In this document: positions 16,963 through 25,779 of the stretch, piece after piece
Numbering within the stretch: position 1 is the first letter of the stretch
How the letters are laid out: the number at the start of each line of letters is the position of its first letter
DNA from: Acidobacteriota bacterium
GTDB lineage: Bacteria > Acidobacteriota > Terriglobia > Bryobacterales > Bryobacteraceae
Assembly (NCBI GenBank): GCA_026394015.1
Contig: JAPKZA010000287.1
Coordinates: forward strand, 1-33,210
Direction of reading: 5' to 3'
Length of the DNA stretch: 33,210 nt
Program-made: the position numbers and the translations under genes
The notes under the pieces: generated by a model
What the model was told of the DNA's origin: nothing
Databases searched by the model: none
The model's input: the letters and a program-made list of their open reading frames with translations, nothing else

Positions 16963-17393
16963 ATGCTTGCTTCTCCTCGCTTGATCGAATGTCGTCCGGC
17001 CAGCAAACCGGACCAATGCTCGCAGATTAGGATGGAATTTGCTGGGTTCTGCGGATGATATTTGATTAGCGCATTGCCAATCAGTAAATGAGCTTGGGCC
17101 GGCAAGTGGGCTTCCAACTGGCCGATGTCCTGGGAGGTGGAATAGCTCACGCCGGCGATTTGATAGGAGTAGTGCAGGGTGTTTTCGTCTGCTTGCTCCA
17201 CCGTGGCTTCTCCCATGCGGCCCACTACGTGGATCCGAATCCGGCGACGGCGTTCTAACTCGTTCGGGTTACGCCGGGCTCGAACCGCGCCGACCAGTAT
17301 CCAAGCGCCGACCCCAAGGGCAGCCACGCCTACTACCGCGACGGGCACAAGCCATGAGGTCTGTGCCAGTCGCGGTAGCCAGGAAAGAAGCAT
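16959..17393 (-). CDS. Small hypothetical membrane protein
   Basis: This 144-residue protein has one strong transmembrane segment near the N-terminus (VPVAVVGVAALGVGAWILVGAV), followed by a basic stretch (RARRNPNELERRRRIR) that should face the cytoplasm. A soluble beta-rich region follows (GEATVEQADENTLHYSYQIAGVSYSTSQDI, NALIKYHPQNPANSILI). The pattern resembles DUF3592-like proteins, where a membrane anchor precedes a small beta domain, but I am not certain. The ATG at 17393 follows the upstream aldolase stop by nine bases; a TTG two codons earlier is possible. It overlaps the next gene by four bases (ATGA). Confidence 0.65.
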   Translation of the reverse strand: MLLSWLPRLAQTSWLVPVAVVGVAALGVGAWILVGAVRARRNPNELERRRRIRIHVVGRMGEATVEQADENTLHYSYQIAGVSYSTSQDIGQLEAHLPAQAHLLIGNALIKYHPQNPANSILICEHWSGLLAGRHSIKRGEASI

Positions 17394-17402
17394 AAGCAAA
17401 AA

Positions 17403-18050
17403 CTACTGCGCCAACGATTTCGCGTGGTCTTTCAAAAACTGTTCGAGGCCGCGATCGGTGAGCGGATGGTTGAACAACATGTCCAAAGTCTTGAACGGGA
17501 TGGTGGCCACGTCGGCACCGGCGAGGGCGGCGTCGAGGAAGTGGATCGGGGTCCGGATGCTGGCGGCCAACACCTGCGTTTTGAAATCGTAGTTGGAATA
17601 AACGGCGACGATCTGTTCGATCAGATCCATGCCGACGTGGCCGATGTCGTCCAAGCGGCCGACAAAGGGGCTGACCAGATAGGCCCCAGCCTTGGCGGCT
17701 AGAATGGCCTGCGGGGCGGAGAAGCAAAGCGTCACGTTCGTGCGAATGCCTTCGCTCGACAGAGCCTTGCACGCCTTGATGCCTTCCCGAATCAAGGGCA
17801 ACTTCACCACAATGTTCTTGTGGATCTTGGCCAGCTTGAGGCCCTCGGTGATCATGGCGGCGGATTCAATCGCCACCACTTCCGCGGAGATGTCGCCGTC
17901 GATGATGTCGCAGATCGCCTTGACCTGCTCTTCGATCGGCTTACCTTCCTTCGCGATCAGCGAAGGGTTAGTCGTTACGCCGTCCACGATGCCCCAGTCG
18001 GCACCTTTCCTAATCTCGTCCAGGTTGGCGGTATCCAGAAAAATTTTCAT
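17403..18050 (-). CDS. fsa: Transaldolase / fructose-6-phosphate aldolase family
   Basis: This 215-residue protein is the short single-barrel type of transaldolase (TalC/Fsa group). The N-terminus [15 protein letters not shown], the TTNPSL motif (26-31), the Schiff-base lysine K83 in [31 protein letters not shown] and VLAASIRTP are all typical. Relatives transfer a three-carbon dihydroxyacetone unit in the pentose phosphate pathway or split fructose-6-phosphate; sequence alone does not separate these activities securely. The gene lies nine bases after the fumarylacetoacetate-hydrolase-family gene, within the long minus-strand run. Confidence 0.93.
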   Translation of the reverse strand: MKIFLDTANLDEIRKGADWGIVDGVTTNPSLIAKEGKPIEEQVKAICDIIDGDISAEVVAIESAAMITEGLKLAKIHKNIVVKLPLIREGIKACKALSSEGIRTNVTLCFSAPQAILAAKAGAYLVSPFVGRLDDIGHVGMDLIEQIVAVYSNYDFKTQVLAASIRTPIHFLDAALAGADVATIPFKTLDMLFNHPLTDRGLEQFLKDHAKSLAQ

Positions 18051-18059
18051 GGTGATTTT

Positions 18060-18854
18060 TTATGCTTCCGAGGTAATTGGGTTTTCGAGAGCGCCCACGC
18101 CATCGATCACGATGCGGACCGAGGAACCCGGTCCCATGGCGCCTACGCCAGGCGGGGTGCCAGTAGCGATGAGATCGCCCGGCTCAAGTGTCATAAATTG
18201 ACTGACATAGGCAAGTATATCACCCAGGTCGAAAATCATATCCGTAACGGGGCCGTCCTGCTTCTTCTCGCCGTCGAGAAAAGCCTGTACGCGCAAGCTG
18301 TTTAAGTTGACCTCGTCGGCCGGAACCGCCCATTGTCCGACGGGGCAAAAGGTGTCGAAGCCCTTGCCACGGGTCCACTGGCCGTCTTTTTTCTGCAGGT
18401 CACGGGCGGTTACGTCGTTGACGCAGGTGTAGCCGGCGACGTAGTCAGCCCAGTCCTGCTTTCGCACGTTACGCGCTCGACGACCGATGATCACGCCTAA
18501 CTCGGCTTCGTAGCTCACGAGAGTGGACAGAGCGGGATAGACGATCTTGTCGCCGTGGGCGATCAGGGAGCTCGGCGGTTTGAGGAAGATCAAGGGCTCG
18601 GTGGGGACGGCGTTGCCGAGTTCCTTGGCATGATCGGCGTAGTTGCGCCCGACGCAGACGATCTTGGAGGGCGATACCGGGGGCAGGAGCCGTACGGAAC
18701 CCAGGACGTGGGTGGTCCCGCGGCCGAACTTAAAAAGAGCGGGGACTTCGGATATTGTCTCCCCTTCGAGCACGCCGTAGCGCACTCCCGGATGGCTGTC
18801 GGATGCCGTCGGGGGCGTCGACTTATCCAAACTAAAACGAACAAACTTGGTCAC
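18060..18854 (-). CDS. Fumarylacetoacetate hydrolase family enzyme
   Basis: This 264-residue protein is a member of the FAH family (PF01557), metal-dependent hydrolases, decarboxylases or isomerases acting on diketo-acid compounds. Recognisable segments are KIVCVGRNYADHAKELG, EPLIFLKPPSSLI, the metal-binding SYEAELGVIIGR, AGYTCVNDVTARDLQ, GKGFDTFCPVG and the terminal GDLIATGTPPGVG. The exact substrate cannot be told; oxaloacetate tautomerase or acylpyruvase activity is usual for this subgroup. The start overlaps the end of the upstream lipoprotein gene by four bases and the aldolase follows nine bases later. Confidence 0.93.
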   Translation of the reverse strand: MTKFVRFSLDKSTPPTASDSHPGVRYGVLEGETISEVPALFKFGRGTTHVLGSVRLLPPVSPSKIVCVGRNYADHAKELGNAVPTEPLIFLKPPSSLIAHGDKIVYPALSTLVSYEAELGVIIGRRARNVRKQDWADYVAGYTCVNDVTARDLQKKDGQWTRGKGFDTFCPVGQWAVPADEVNLNSLRVQAFLDGEKKQDGPVTDMIFDLGDILAYVSQFMTLEPGDLIATGTPPGVGAMGPGSSVRIVIDGVGALENPITSEA

Positions 18855-19750
18855 GGCGTTGTGATCTCCACAGGTTGTGATTTCGAACTTTCGTTGCCGC
18901 GGAGGTCCACGGCGGAAACAGAGTAAACGTACTTCTTCCCACTTTCGGCGGTGCGGTCGGTGTAGGCCGGCACGTCGACAGCGGCGGCCAGGACCTGGCC
19001 ATCGCGCCAGACGCGATAGTGTTTAAAATCGGGCTCTAGGCTGCGTTCCCAGGAGAGTTCGATCGTGTTTGTGCTGGCGATCACGCTGAGCGCCTTCGGA
19101 GCCAGCGGCGGGAACGTATCGATGTTGGTGACGGCGACCTCAGTGGTTCTTTCGCTGGCGGCGCGCTGTGCTCCGGCCTTGGCCCAGGCTTCCAGCTGAT
19201 AGCGGTAGCTTTTGCCGACCTCAGCACCGGTATCGAGATATCCGGGCTTGTCGACTTCGGCCAGCGGCAGCCCATCCCGGAAGATCGACCAGCCATCGCC
19301 GGGCCCGCTCCACGTCAAGGCTACTCCGCCTTCGGCCGAGAGCGCGGCGAACCCAGCAGGAGTCGCCACGGTGGGAACGACCTGCCGGAGCACGACGTTC
19401 GACCACTCCGAGTAGCGGCCCTTGGCGTTCTGCAGGCGCACCATGAAGGCGATCTCGCGGCCCAGCCACTCGGCTACCACTGGCTCTTCCGCTTCGACCA
19501 CGCCCGGCGCGCGGGCCGCCACGGGGATCGGCACATCGCCGCCTCGCAACTCCACGGTGACCTGCTTGACGGGCAATTTCTCGGTGGTCAGGTCCGGGAT
19601 CGTGAACCGCAGTTTCATCCGAGCGCCCACCTGCTCGGCTTTCAAATCGATAATCCGCATGGGAATGTTCAAGGCCGGGGGCATGGGGTCGCCGACGTAT
19701 CCGCAACCCACCATTCCCAACCAGCCTAGCAATACCCAAGCGGAGCGCAT
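18851..19750 (-). CDS. Fibronectin type III lipoprotein
   Basis: This 299-residue protein has a short signal peptide ending in a lipobox-like MVGC (Cys 16), which suggests lipid anchoring. At least two FN3-type beta-sandwich domains follow, with the typical repeats VALTWSGPGDGWSIFRDG...YRYQLEAWA and IELSWERSLEPDFKHYRVWRDG...YVYSVSAVDLRGNES. Function is unknown. Its ATG overlaps the hslU stop by one base (TAATG), so translation is probably coupled to the HslVU protease. A surface lipoprotein tied to a cytoplasmic protease operon is more likely a transcriptional convenience than a functional link. Confidence 0.8.
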   Translation of the reverse strand: MRSAWVLLGWLGMVGCGYVGDPMPPALNIPMRIIDLKAEQVGARMKLRFTIPDLTTEKLPVKQVTVELRGGDVPIPVAARAPGVVEAEEPVVAEWLGREIAFMVRLQNAKGRYSEWSNVVLRQVVPTVATPAGFAALSAEGGVALTWSGPGDGWSIFRDGLPLAEVDKPGYLDTGAEVGKSYRYQLEAWAKAGAQRAASERTTEVAVTNIDTFPPLAPKALSVIASTNTIELSWERSLEPDFKHYRVWRDGQVLAAAVDVPAYTDRTAESGKKYVYSVSAVDLRGNESSKSQPVEITTP

Positions 19751-21120
19751 TACAAGATGTACCGGGTGAGATCCTGATCTTTTACGATTTCGGCGAGTTG
19801 CTTCCGTACGTACTCGGCGTCGATTTTCACCGTTTTCTTCTTCAGGTCCGGACCTTCAAAGCTGATCTCTTCGAGTACCTTTTCGAGGATGGTGTGCAGT
19901 CGCCGCGCGCCGATGTTTTCGGCCTGCGCGTTCACCACCGCGGCGAAGCGGGCCAGTTCGACGAGTGCATCTTCGGTGAAGCTGAGCTTGATGCCTTCGG
20001 TATCGAGAAGAGCTTGGCTTTGCTTGATCAAAGCATTTTTCGGCTCTTTCAGAATTCGAATGAAATCCTGCTCGGTGAGCGATTTCAATTCGACGCGGAT
20101 GGGAAAGCGCCCCTGCAGTTCGGGGATCAGATCGCTGGGCTTGGAGACGTGGAACGCTCCGGCGGCGATAAACAGAATATGGTCGGTGCGGACGAAGCCA
20201 TAACGGGTGTTCACCGTCGTGCCTTCGACGATCGGCAGAATATCCCGCTGTACGCCTTCGCGGCTGACGTCCGGCCCCTGGCCGCCTTCGCGTCCGGCGA
20301 TCTTGTCGATTTCGTCGAGGAAGATCATGCCATTGCGCTCGACCCGCTCGATGGCGACTCGTTGCACCTGATCCATGTCGATCAGCTTAAGCTCTTCTTC
20401 TTCGACGAGGTAATCGAACGCTTCACTGACACGCATTTTGCGCTTCTTGGTTCGGCTGCCAAACAAGGTGGGCAAGAACTCTTTCAAGCTGACGTCCATG
20501 TCGTCGGGGCCGGGGCCGCCGAAGTCCATCATGGGCGCCCGGTCCTTGACATCGATCTCGACCATTTTGTCGTCGAGCTTTCCGGTGCGGAACTTTTCCC
20601 GCATTTTTTCGCGCGCTTTTTCGTCCGACTCGATCTCCACCGCTTCGGCCTGGGGCGGCATCAGCAGGGGCAATAGACGGTCTTCGGCGAAGCGTTCAGC
20701 ACGGTCGGCGACGTCGTCGAGCCGTTCTTCCCGCACCATGTCGATGGAGATTTCGACGAGGTCGCGAATCATCGATTCCACGTCGCGACCGACGTATCCG
20801 ACTTCGGTGAACTTGCTGGCTTCCACCTTGAGGAAGGGCGAATTGGCGAGCTTGGCGAGACGGCGGGCGATCTCCGTTTTGCCGACGCCGGTTGAGCCGA
20901 TCATCAGAATGTTTTTCGGCATGAGGTCTTCGGCCATGTCCGGGTCGAGCTTCTGGCGACGCACCCGATTGCGCAGGGCGATGGCGACGGCCTTTTTGGC
21001 GTCGGCTTGGCCGATGACATACTTATCCAATTCCCGGACGATCTCGCGCGGGGTGAGTTCATCGAGCAGGGGGGCTTCGCCATCGGCATGGGCCCCGTGT
21101 TGCGGCAGGTAGATGACCAT
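19750..21120 (-). CDS. hslU: ATP-dependent protease ATPase subunit HslU
   Basis: HslU is the AAA+ unfoldase that feeds substrates into the HslV peptidase. The 456 residues are full length. Motifs are [17 protein letters not shown] (N-terminal), Walker A GSTGVGKT, the pore loop GYVGRDVE, the inserted I-domain (about 145-245), Walker B with [30 protein letters not shown], sensor [12 protein letters not shown] and the C-terminal RYIL that docks into HslV. The usual Pro in the Walker A loop (GPTG) is Ser here, which should be tolerated. The start overlaps the hslV stop by one base and the stop overlaps the lipoprotein start by one base. Confidence 0.97.
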   Translation of the reverse strand: MVIYLPQHGAHADGEAPLLDELTPREIVRELDKYVIGQADAKKAVAIALRNRVRRQKLDPDMAEDLMPKNILMIGSTGVGKTEIARRLAKLANSPFLKVEASKFTEVGYVGRDVESMIRDLVEISIDMVREERLDDVADRAERFAEDRLLPLLMPPQAEAVEIESDEKAREKMREKFRTGKLDDKMVEIDVKDRAPMMDFGGPGPDDMDVSLKEFLPTLFGSRTKKRKMRVSEAFDYLVEEEELKLIDMDQVQRVAIERVERNGMIFLDEIDKIAGREGGQGPDVSREGVQRDILPIVEGTTVNTRYGFVRTDHILFIAAGAFHVSKPSDLIPELQGRFPIRVELKSLTEQDFIRILKEPKNALIKQSQALLDTEGIKLSFTEDALVELARFAAVVNAQAENIGARRLHTILEKVLEEISFEGPDLKKKTVKIDAEYVRKQLAEIVKDQDLTRYIL

Positions 21121-21659
21121 TAGCCCAGCTCCTCGAACACGCAGTTATGGTTCGTATAGATGCAGATGTCGCCGGCGATCTTCATCGCCTTTTCGACGAT
21201 CTGGCGGGCCGACAGTTCGGTGTTCTCCATGAGCGCGACGGCCGAACAACGGGCGAACGAGCCGCCGGAGCCGATGGCCATCACGTCATCGTCTGGTTCG
21301 ATGACGTCACCGTTGCCGCCCAGCAGATAGATCTTTTCGCTGTCGGCGACGAGCAGGAGCGCTTCCAGATGGCGCAACACCTTGTCGGTGCGCCAGTCTT
21401 TGGCCAGTTCCACCACGGCGCGGTCCAGCTTGCCGTTGTGCTGTTCCAGCTTCGTTTCAAAGCGGGCAAACAGCGAGAACGCGTCTGCCGTTGAGCCTGC
21501 AAAGCCAGCCATGATCTTGCCGTTGTACAGCATGCGGAGCTTTTTGGCGTTCCCCTTAAGCACCTCTGAACCCATGGTCACTTGACCATCGGCGGCCATG
21601 ACGACCTTTCCTCCCCGGCGAACCGCCAGGACTGTCGTCGATCGAATCCGTTGAGACAT
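21120..21659 (-). CDS. hslV: ATP-dependent protease peptidase subunit HslV
   Basis: HslV is the proteasome-like threonine peptidase that forms two hexamer rings and is activated by HslU. This is a 179-residue protein. The catalytic Thr that becomes the N-terminus is T8 (start MSQRIRS then [11 protein letters not shown]), so a short propeptide must be removed. Other family features are [44 protein letters not shown] and AIGSGG. I prefer the ATG at 21659 to the TTG at 21671. The start has only a weak Shine-Dalgarno sequence, and a -10-like TAGAAT lies about 20 bp upstream. It is first of the tightly overlapped hslV-hslU-lipoprotein group. Confidence 0.96.
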   Translation of the reverse strand: MSQRIRSTTVLAVRRGGKVVMAADGQVTMGSEVLKGNAKKLRMLYNGKIMAGFAGSTADAFSLFARFETKLEQHNGKLDRAVVELAKDWRTDKVLRHLEALLLVADSEKIYLLGGNGDVIEPDDDVMAIGSGGSFARCSAVALMENTELSARQIVEKAMKIAGDICIYTNHNCVFEELG

Positions 21660-21733
21660 GAATCTAACCAACTATTCTACCGTGCCTAGCCGAGCAGCGC
21701 CGCAAGGGCCGCGGAAACGAGCCGATGGAGGAT

Positions 21734-23461
21734 TCATTGACCATCGAGAGCAAGGGCCACGATGGCATTGTCCAGCGGCCCGAGAGCGGGATCGTGCCCT
21801 CCGGCGGCGATCACGACGTACTGCTTCCCCTTGTGTTGAAAGCTCATCGGCGTGGAGCGAGCGCTGGCGGGGAGTTTCCCTTGCCAGACTTCCGCCCCGG
21901 TTTTCAGATCAAATGCCCGGAAGGTGGGGTCCAGCGCGGCGCCGATGAACAGCAATCCCCCGCCCGTCGCCAGAGGCCCGCCCAGGTTGATCGGCCCTAA
22001 CGGCGCGCGCCAACGGATATCCCCGGTTCGCGTATCGACGGCCACCAGCGACCCCCACGGTGGCTTCACGCACGGCCGCCCGTCAGCGGCGCGAAACAAC
22101 TCCCGCGCCATGCCGTATGCCGACCCCTTCTGAGCCGTCATTTCGACTCCCTCCAGCCGCCGCCCTTTTTCCCCGGCGAACTCCGCCCGCGGAATCAGCC
22201 GGATGATCGCCGGCAAATGGTTCACCGGCGCGATCAGTAGATTTTCTTCCGGGCTCCACGCCAGCCCGCCCCAATGGAGGCCACCGATGTTGCCCGGGAC
22301 GACGAGCGAGCCTTTGACCGATGGCGGGGTGAAGACTCCTTCGTTCCGCAACTGGCCCATGCGCTCGGCACAGGCGGCGTCCAGAGGCACCGCGGTATGC
22401 GGCACGAGGGACGGCGGTTTGGTGGGGAACGGTTGGGTGGCCGACGCGGTTTCCACATCGCTTTTGGGTACGGGCCGTTCCTCCACCGGAAACAGGGGCC
22501 TCCCGGTGGCGCGGTCCAGGAGGAAGACGTGGCCCGTCTTGGAGCCGACGGCCACGGCGGCCTTTCCCTTCACGGTGTATAGCTCCGGAGGGCTGGCGAC
22601 ATCGTAGTCCCAGATGTCATGGTGGACGGTCTGGAAGCCCCAAACCAGCTTCCCGGTTTTGGCTTCCAACGCGACGACCGAGTTGGCCCATTCATTCTTC
22701 CCGGGTCGTTCTCCGCCATAGTAGTCATGGCTGGCCGAACCGGTCGGCACGAAGACGAAGCCGCGCTGGGGATCGACGCGGATCAGGCTCCAGGCGTTGG
22801 CACCACCGAGCCGGCCCTCGGTTGGGTGCCAGGTCCAAACCAGCTTGCCAGTCTTGGCATCCCACGCCCGCACTTCGCCGGTCGGCGCATCGACTCGGTT
22901 GTTATCCGCAATAGCGGAACCGGTGATGACGAGGTTTCCGATCACCGCGGGGGGCGAGGTCTGTTCGTACTCGCCGCGATATTCGGGTCCGCGCCGCAAC
23001 CCCTTGGTTAGATCCGGCGGAACGAACCCAGTGCTGGGATTTCCGGTCAAGGCATCCAAGGCCACCAACTGCGCGTCAATGGTCGCGACAAAAATGCGGT
23101 CTTTCCAGACCGAGACACCGCGACTGGTGAAGTCGCCGTAGTTGCCGTTCCGGTCGATGGCGATCTGCCGCTCCCATCGAACCTTGCCGGAATCCGGTTC
23201 CAGAGCGACCACTTTTCCGAAGGGCGAGGAGACGTAGAGCAGCCCATGGGCATAGACGGCGGTTGCCTCAAACGCCGGAGCACGGCCACCGGCCGGCAGC
23301 GCCGTCAAAGGCTCGCCCGTCCGGTACGTCCAGGCCACTTGTAATCGTTGGACGTTGCCCGTATTCACTTGCCGAAGAGGCGAATACTCACCCGCCCAGA
23401 CGTTGGCCGTAAGCAGTAAGGTTACGGTACAAAAGATCCGCATATTCGGAGTTTGCGCCAT
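21734..23461 (-). CDS. PQQ-dependent dehydrogenase (glucose dehydrogenase-like)
   Basis: This 575-residue exported quinoprotein has a signal peptide in the first 24 residues (MRIFCTVTLLLTANVWA), then beta-propeller W-motif repeats typical of PQQ enzymes: LQVAWTYRTGEP, GKVVALEPDSGKVRWE, GEVRAWDAKTGKLVW, WANSVVALEAKTGKLVWGFQTVHHDIWDYD, GSLVAVDTRTGDIRW and RAFDLKTGAEVW. The HHDIWDYD segment and overall layout match membrane-type glucose/quinate dehydrogenases, but no cytochrome domain or multi-helix anchor is present. The usual N-terminal W.xYGGD..G.RYSPL block is shortened: the signal peptide runs directly into GEYSPLRQVNTGNV. Start ATG 23461 has GGAGG four bases upstream. The substrate is unknown; it needs periplasmic PQQ, and no pqq genes are seen here. 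Confidence 0.92.
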   Translation of the reverse strand: MAQTPNMRIFCTVTLLLTANVWAGEYSPLRQVNTGNVQRLQVAWTYRTGEPLTALPAGGRAPAFEATAVYAHGLLYVSSPFGKVVALEPDSGKVRWERQIAIDRNGNYGDFTSRGVSVWKDRIFVATIDAQLVALDALTGNPSTGFVPPDLTKGLRRGPEYRGEYEQTSPPAVIGNLVITGSAIADNNRVDAPTGEVRAWDAKTGKLVWTWHPTEGRLGGANAWSLIRVDPQRGFVFVPTGSASHDYYGGERPGKNEWANSVVALEAKTGKLVWGFQTVHHDIWDYDVASPPELYTVKGKAAVAVGSKTGHVFLLDRATGRPLFPVEERPVPKSDVETASATQPFPTKPPSLVPHTAVPLDAACAERMGQLRNEGVFTPPSVKGSLVVPGNIGGLHWGGLAWSPEENLLIAPVNHLPAIIRLIPRAEFAGEKGRRLEGVEMTAQKGSAYGMARELFRAADGRPCVKPPWGSLVAVDTRTGDIRWRAPLGPINLGGPLATGGGLLFIGAALDPTFRAFDLKTGAEVWQGKLPASARSTPMSFQHKGKQYVVIAAGGHDPALGPLDNAIVALALDGQ

Positions 23462-23474
23462 GTCGCCTCCGCAA

Positions 23475-24261
23475 TCAATAACCAGAGTAGGCGCTCTCTA
23501 CCTCTAGCCGTCTCCGCGCGGCGTTTTCCGCCACCCCATCCAGCGCTTGGCTCAGATCCGCTTCCGGGTTCGCCTGCCACCAATCGATCGCTCTCTGCCG
23601 TAGCGAATCGAGCGCTACCTCCGGATGGCTCGTTCGCCGACAGGCCGCCTCGTAGCGGCCTGTCGGATTCAGCAGAATCCCAATCGGTTCGCCAGCCACC
23701 CTCGCTGCCCCGCCTCTCTCCGTTCCGCGGTCAACGATTGCAAGGGCTCCGGCCCGATGGCTGGTTGCTTCTCTCCTGGCAGCAGGATCCGGGCGGACAG
23801 CAGAGAAACAACGTCAGCCCAAGCGGCTGGCTGAAGGCGGAACTGGGTCACAACTCCCGTTACCGGCCGCGCCCATGACTTTTCTCGCCATTGGTTTAGC
23901 GCGGGGTGCACGAGCTGCAACTGCTCGCGCGCCGCAAACACGCTGGTCCATTCGTCGGCCTCGTTGTAGCGATATTCGGCAGTTGGGGCGCTGGAAACTT
24001 CGAGGGTCCGGGAAGGACTCCGCGGCCATTCGAGCGTCGGCGGCACCTCGGCGTCGTCACGTGCCGCAATGGCTGTACGCCATCGGCCCACCGCAGAAAC
24101 GGCAGGATTGTGGACTCCTTTTCCCCCAATGCTTGCGCCAAGCTCTGCGTGGTGTGCGGCTCCACGATGCCGCGGGTTAGGTTCTCCCGGAGGATGAGCT
24201 TCCACTCCGCTCCCGCCTCGCTCAGCACCAAAGGCAGATCCGCCATGGGACGCAATTGCAT
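23475..24261 (-). pseudogene. Broken hypothetical gene spread over three frames
   Basis: A strong ribosome-binding site (GGAGG) and ATG at 24261, five bases after the nadB stop, open a good-looking frame (MADLPLVLSEAGAEW, RGIVEPHTTQSLAQALGEKES, ILPFLRWADG) that turns poor after about 24080. A second frame carries the plausible middle (ARDDAEVPPTLEWPRS, EADEWTSVFAAREQLQLVHPALNQW, WADVVSLLSARILLPGE) until a stop at 23669. A third, 23699-23475, carries the end (PIGILLNPTGRYEAACRR, ALDSLRQRAIDWWQANPEAD). I recognise no family. The pieces read as one protein of about 260 residues with two frameshifts, or as a gene followed by a small overlapping ORF (GTG at 23699). A perfect 12-bp palindrome lies next to the second break. 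Confidence 0.5.
23637..23666. repeat. Perfect 12-bp inverted repeat, REP-like
   Basis: CCGACAGGCCGC (23637-23648) and GCGGCCTGTCGG (23655-23666) are exact inverted copies around a six-base loop. There is no T-tract, so it is not a classical terminator. Its place at the end of the second reading frame of the broken gene, upstream of the PQQ dehydrogenase, would suit an extragenic palindromic element or a transcript-stabilising hairpin. No second copy is apparent in this window. Confidence 0.6.
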
Positions 24262-24266
24262 CGTCT

Positions 24267-25757
24267 TTACCTCCTGATCAAGAAGGAATCTACCGCTTCC
24301 TCTTTCCCCGGGAAGTCGCTCCGGTAGTGCCCACCCCGGCTCTCTTTCCGCGCCAGCGCGGCTTCTGCAATGAGCAGCGCCACCTGATACATGCTGCGCA
24401 ACTCATAGTCCAAACGCCCGGGCTGCTTCCGCTTCTCAATGGGAATGGACCGCAAAAGCTCCAACGCCTTCCCTAGTCCAGCTCCGTCCCGCGTAATGCC
24501 GCAATATTCCCAGGTAATCGCCCGCAGATGGCTCTCGCTGATGGCCGGGAATCGCTCCGGCAGGGGGGCCTCTCCTTCCGCTTTGGTCGCCCCTAGACCC
24601 TTCATTGCTTCCGCTGCCCTGGCCCCGAACACCACCCCTTCCAGCAAGGAATTGCTCGCCAGGCGATTCGCTCCGTGCACGCCCGTGCACGCCACCTCGC
24701 CGGCGGCGAACAACCGCCCGAGGGTCGTGCGGCCGTCGAGGTCGGTTTGGACACCGCCCATGGCGTAGTGCGCGGCGGGATGGACGGGCGCCGGTTTTTC
24801 TCGCAGATCCAGGTTGTAGAGCAGGCAGGTTTCAAAAATGCGGGGGAAATGGGTTTCCATCGTGCCCGGCGCAAAATGGGTCATGTCCAAAAACATATGG
24901 GGTGCCCCGGTCCGGGCCATCTCGCGAACAATCGCGCGGCTGACGACGTCCCGCGCGGCCAGTTCGTCCTGGAATCGCTCCCCGGCCGCGTTCCGCAGAA
25001 TCGCCCCATCTCCTCGCAACGCTTCCGACAGCAAGAACCGTGGTGCCCCGTCCAAGTGCAGCGCCGTAGGATGGAACTGCACGAACTCAATGTCCTGAAT
25101 CGCGGCTCCGGCGCGGTAGCTCATGGCCACGCCGTCGCCGGTCGCCACATCGGGATTCGTGGTTTCTTTATAAACCCGCCCTAAGCCGCCGGTGGCCAAC
25201 AGCACCGCTCGCGCGTAGATGGGAATCTGCTGTTCATGCCGGGCATCGAACGCCAGGACTCCCCGGACTTCTCCGTCGTGCAGCAAGAGATCGGTGACGG
25301 CTGCGAAACTGAGGAACCGGAGATTCGCCATCGAGGCGGCCTTGCGATACAGCGCCCGGGAAATTTCGCGCCCGGTGGAGTCGCCGTGGGCATGGAGAAT
25401 CCGATTCCGGGAATGCGCGCCCTCCCGGCCAAAGACCAGCTCGCCGCCTTCGCGGTCAAACTCGGCGCCCCAGCCGAGCAACTCCTCAATCACGCGGGGG
25501 CCTTCGGCGACGAGGGTGCGCACGGCTTCGACGTTACACAACCCATCGCCGGCCAGGAGCGTGTCCTGTTCGTGCAGGGCGACGCGGTCGTCGTCACTGA
25601 GTGCCGCCGCGATGCCTCCCTGAGCGTATTCGCTGGCGGATTCGTGCAGCGTATCCTTTGCCAGAACCAACACTTGGCCGACTGAGGCCAAGGTGATCGC
25701 CGCGCGCAAACCCGCTACGCCGGCGCCGATTACGAGGAAGTCCGTTGTGATCTTCAA
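24267..25757 (-). CDS. nadB: L-aspartate oxidase NadB
   Basis: NadB is an FAD enzyme that oxidises L-aspartate to iminoaspartate, the substrate of NadA. The 496-residue protein shows the FAD-binding DFLVIGAGVAGLRAAI (residues 6-21), SASEYAQGGIAAAL, RNRILHAHGDSTGREI, LLATGGLGRVY, the substrate region FVQFHPTAL, HYAMGGVQTDLDGRTT and GEVACTGVHGANRLASNSLLE. The C-terminal helical domain is somewhat short compared with the 540-residue enterobacterial form. The only sensible start is TTG at 25757; no in-frame ATG lies before the FAD motif. It is the first gene of a long minus-strand run and is divergent from aroB, with only 22 bp between the two starts. Confidence 0.96.
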   Translation of the reverse strand: MKITTDFLVIGAGVAGLRAAITLASVGQVLVLAKDTLHESASEYAQGGIAAALSDDDRVALHEQDTLLAGDGLCNVEAVRTLVAEGPRVIEELLGWGAEFDREGGELVFGREGAHSRNRILHAHGDSTGREISRALYRKAASMANLRFLSFAAVTDLLLHDGEVRGVLAFDARHEQQIPIYARAVLLATGGLGRVYKETTNPDVATGDGVAMSYRAGAAIQDIEFVQFHPTALHLDGAPRFLLSEALRGDGAILRNAAGERFQDELAARDVVSRAIVREMARTGAPHMFLDMTHFAPGTMETHFPRIFETCLLYNLDLREKPAPVHPAAHYAMGGVQTDLDGRTTLGRLFAAGEVACTGVHGANRLASNSLLEGVVFGARAAEAMKGLGATKAEGEAPLPERFPAISESHLRAITWEYCGITRDGAGLGKALELLRSIPIEKRKQPGRLDYELRSMYQVALLIAEAALARKESRGGHYRSDFPGKEEAVDSFLIRR

Positions 25758-25779
25758 GCCCTATGGTACAAGAAATTGA

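Noticed and set aside
19798-20676. Plus-strand open frame opposite hslU.
   Set aside because: Composition mirrors the HslU coding strand and the minus-strand product is unambiguous.
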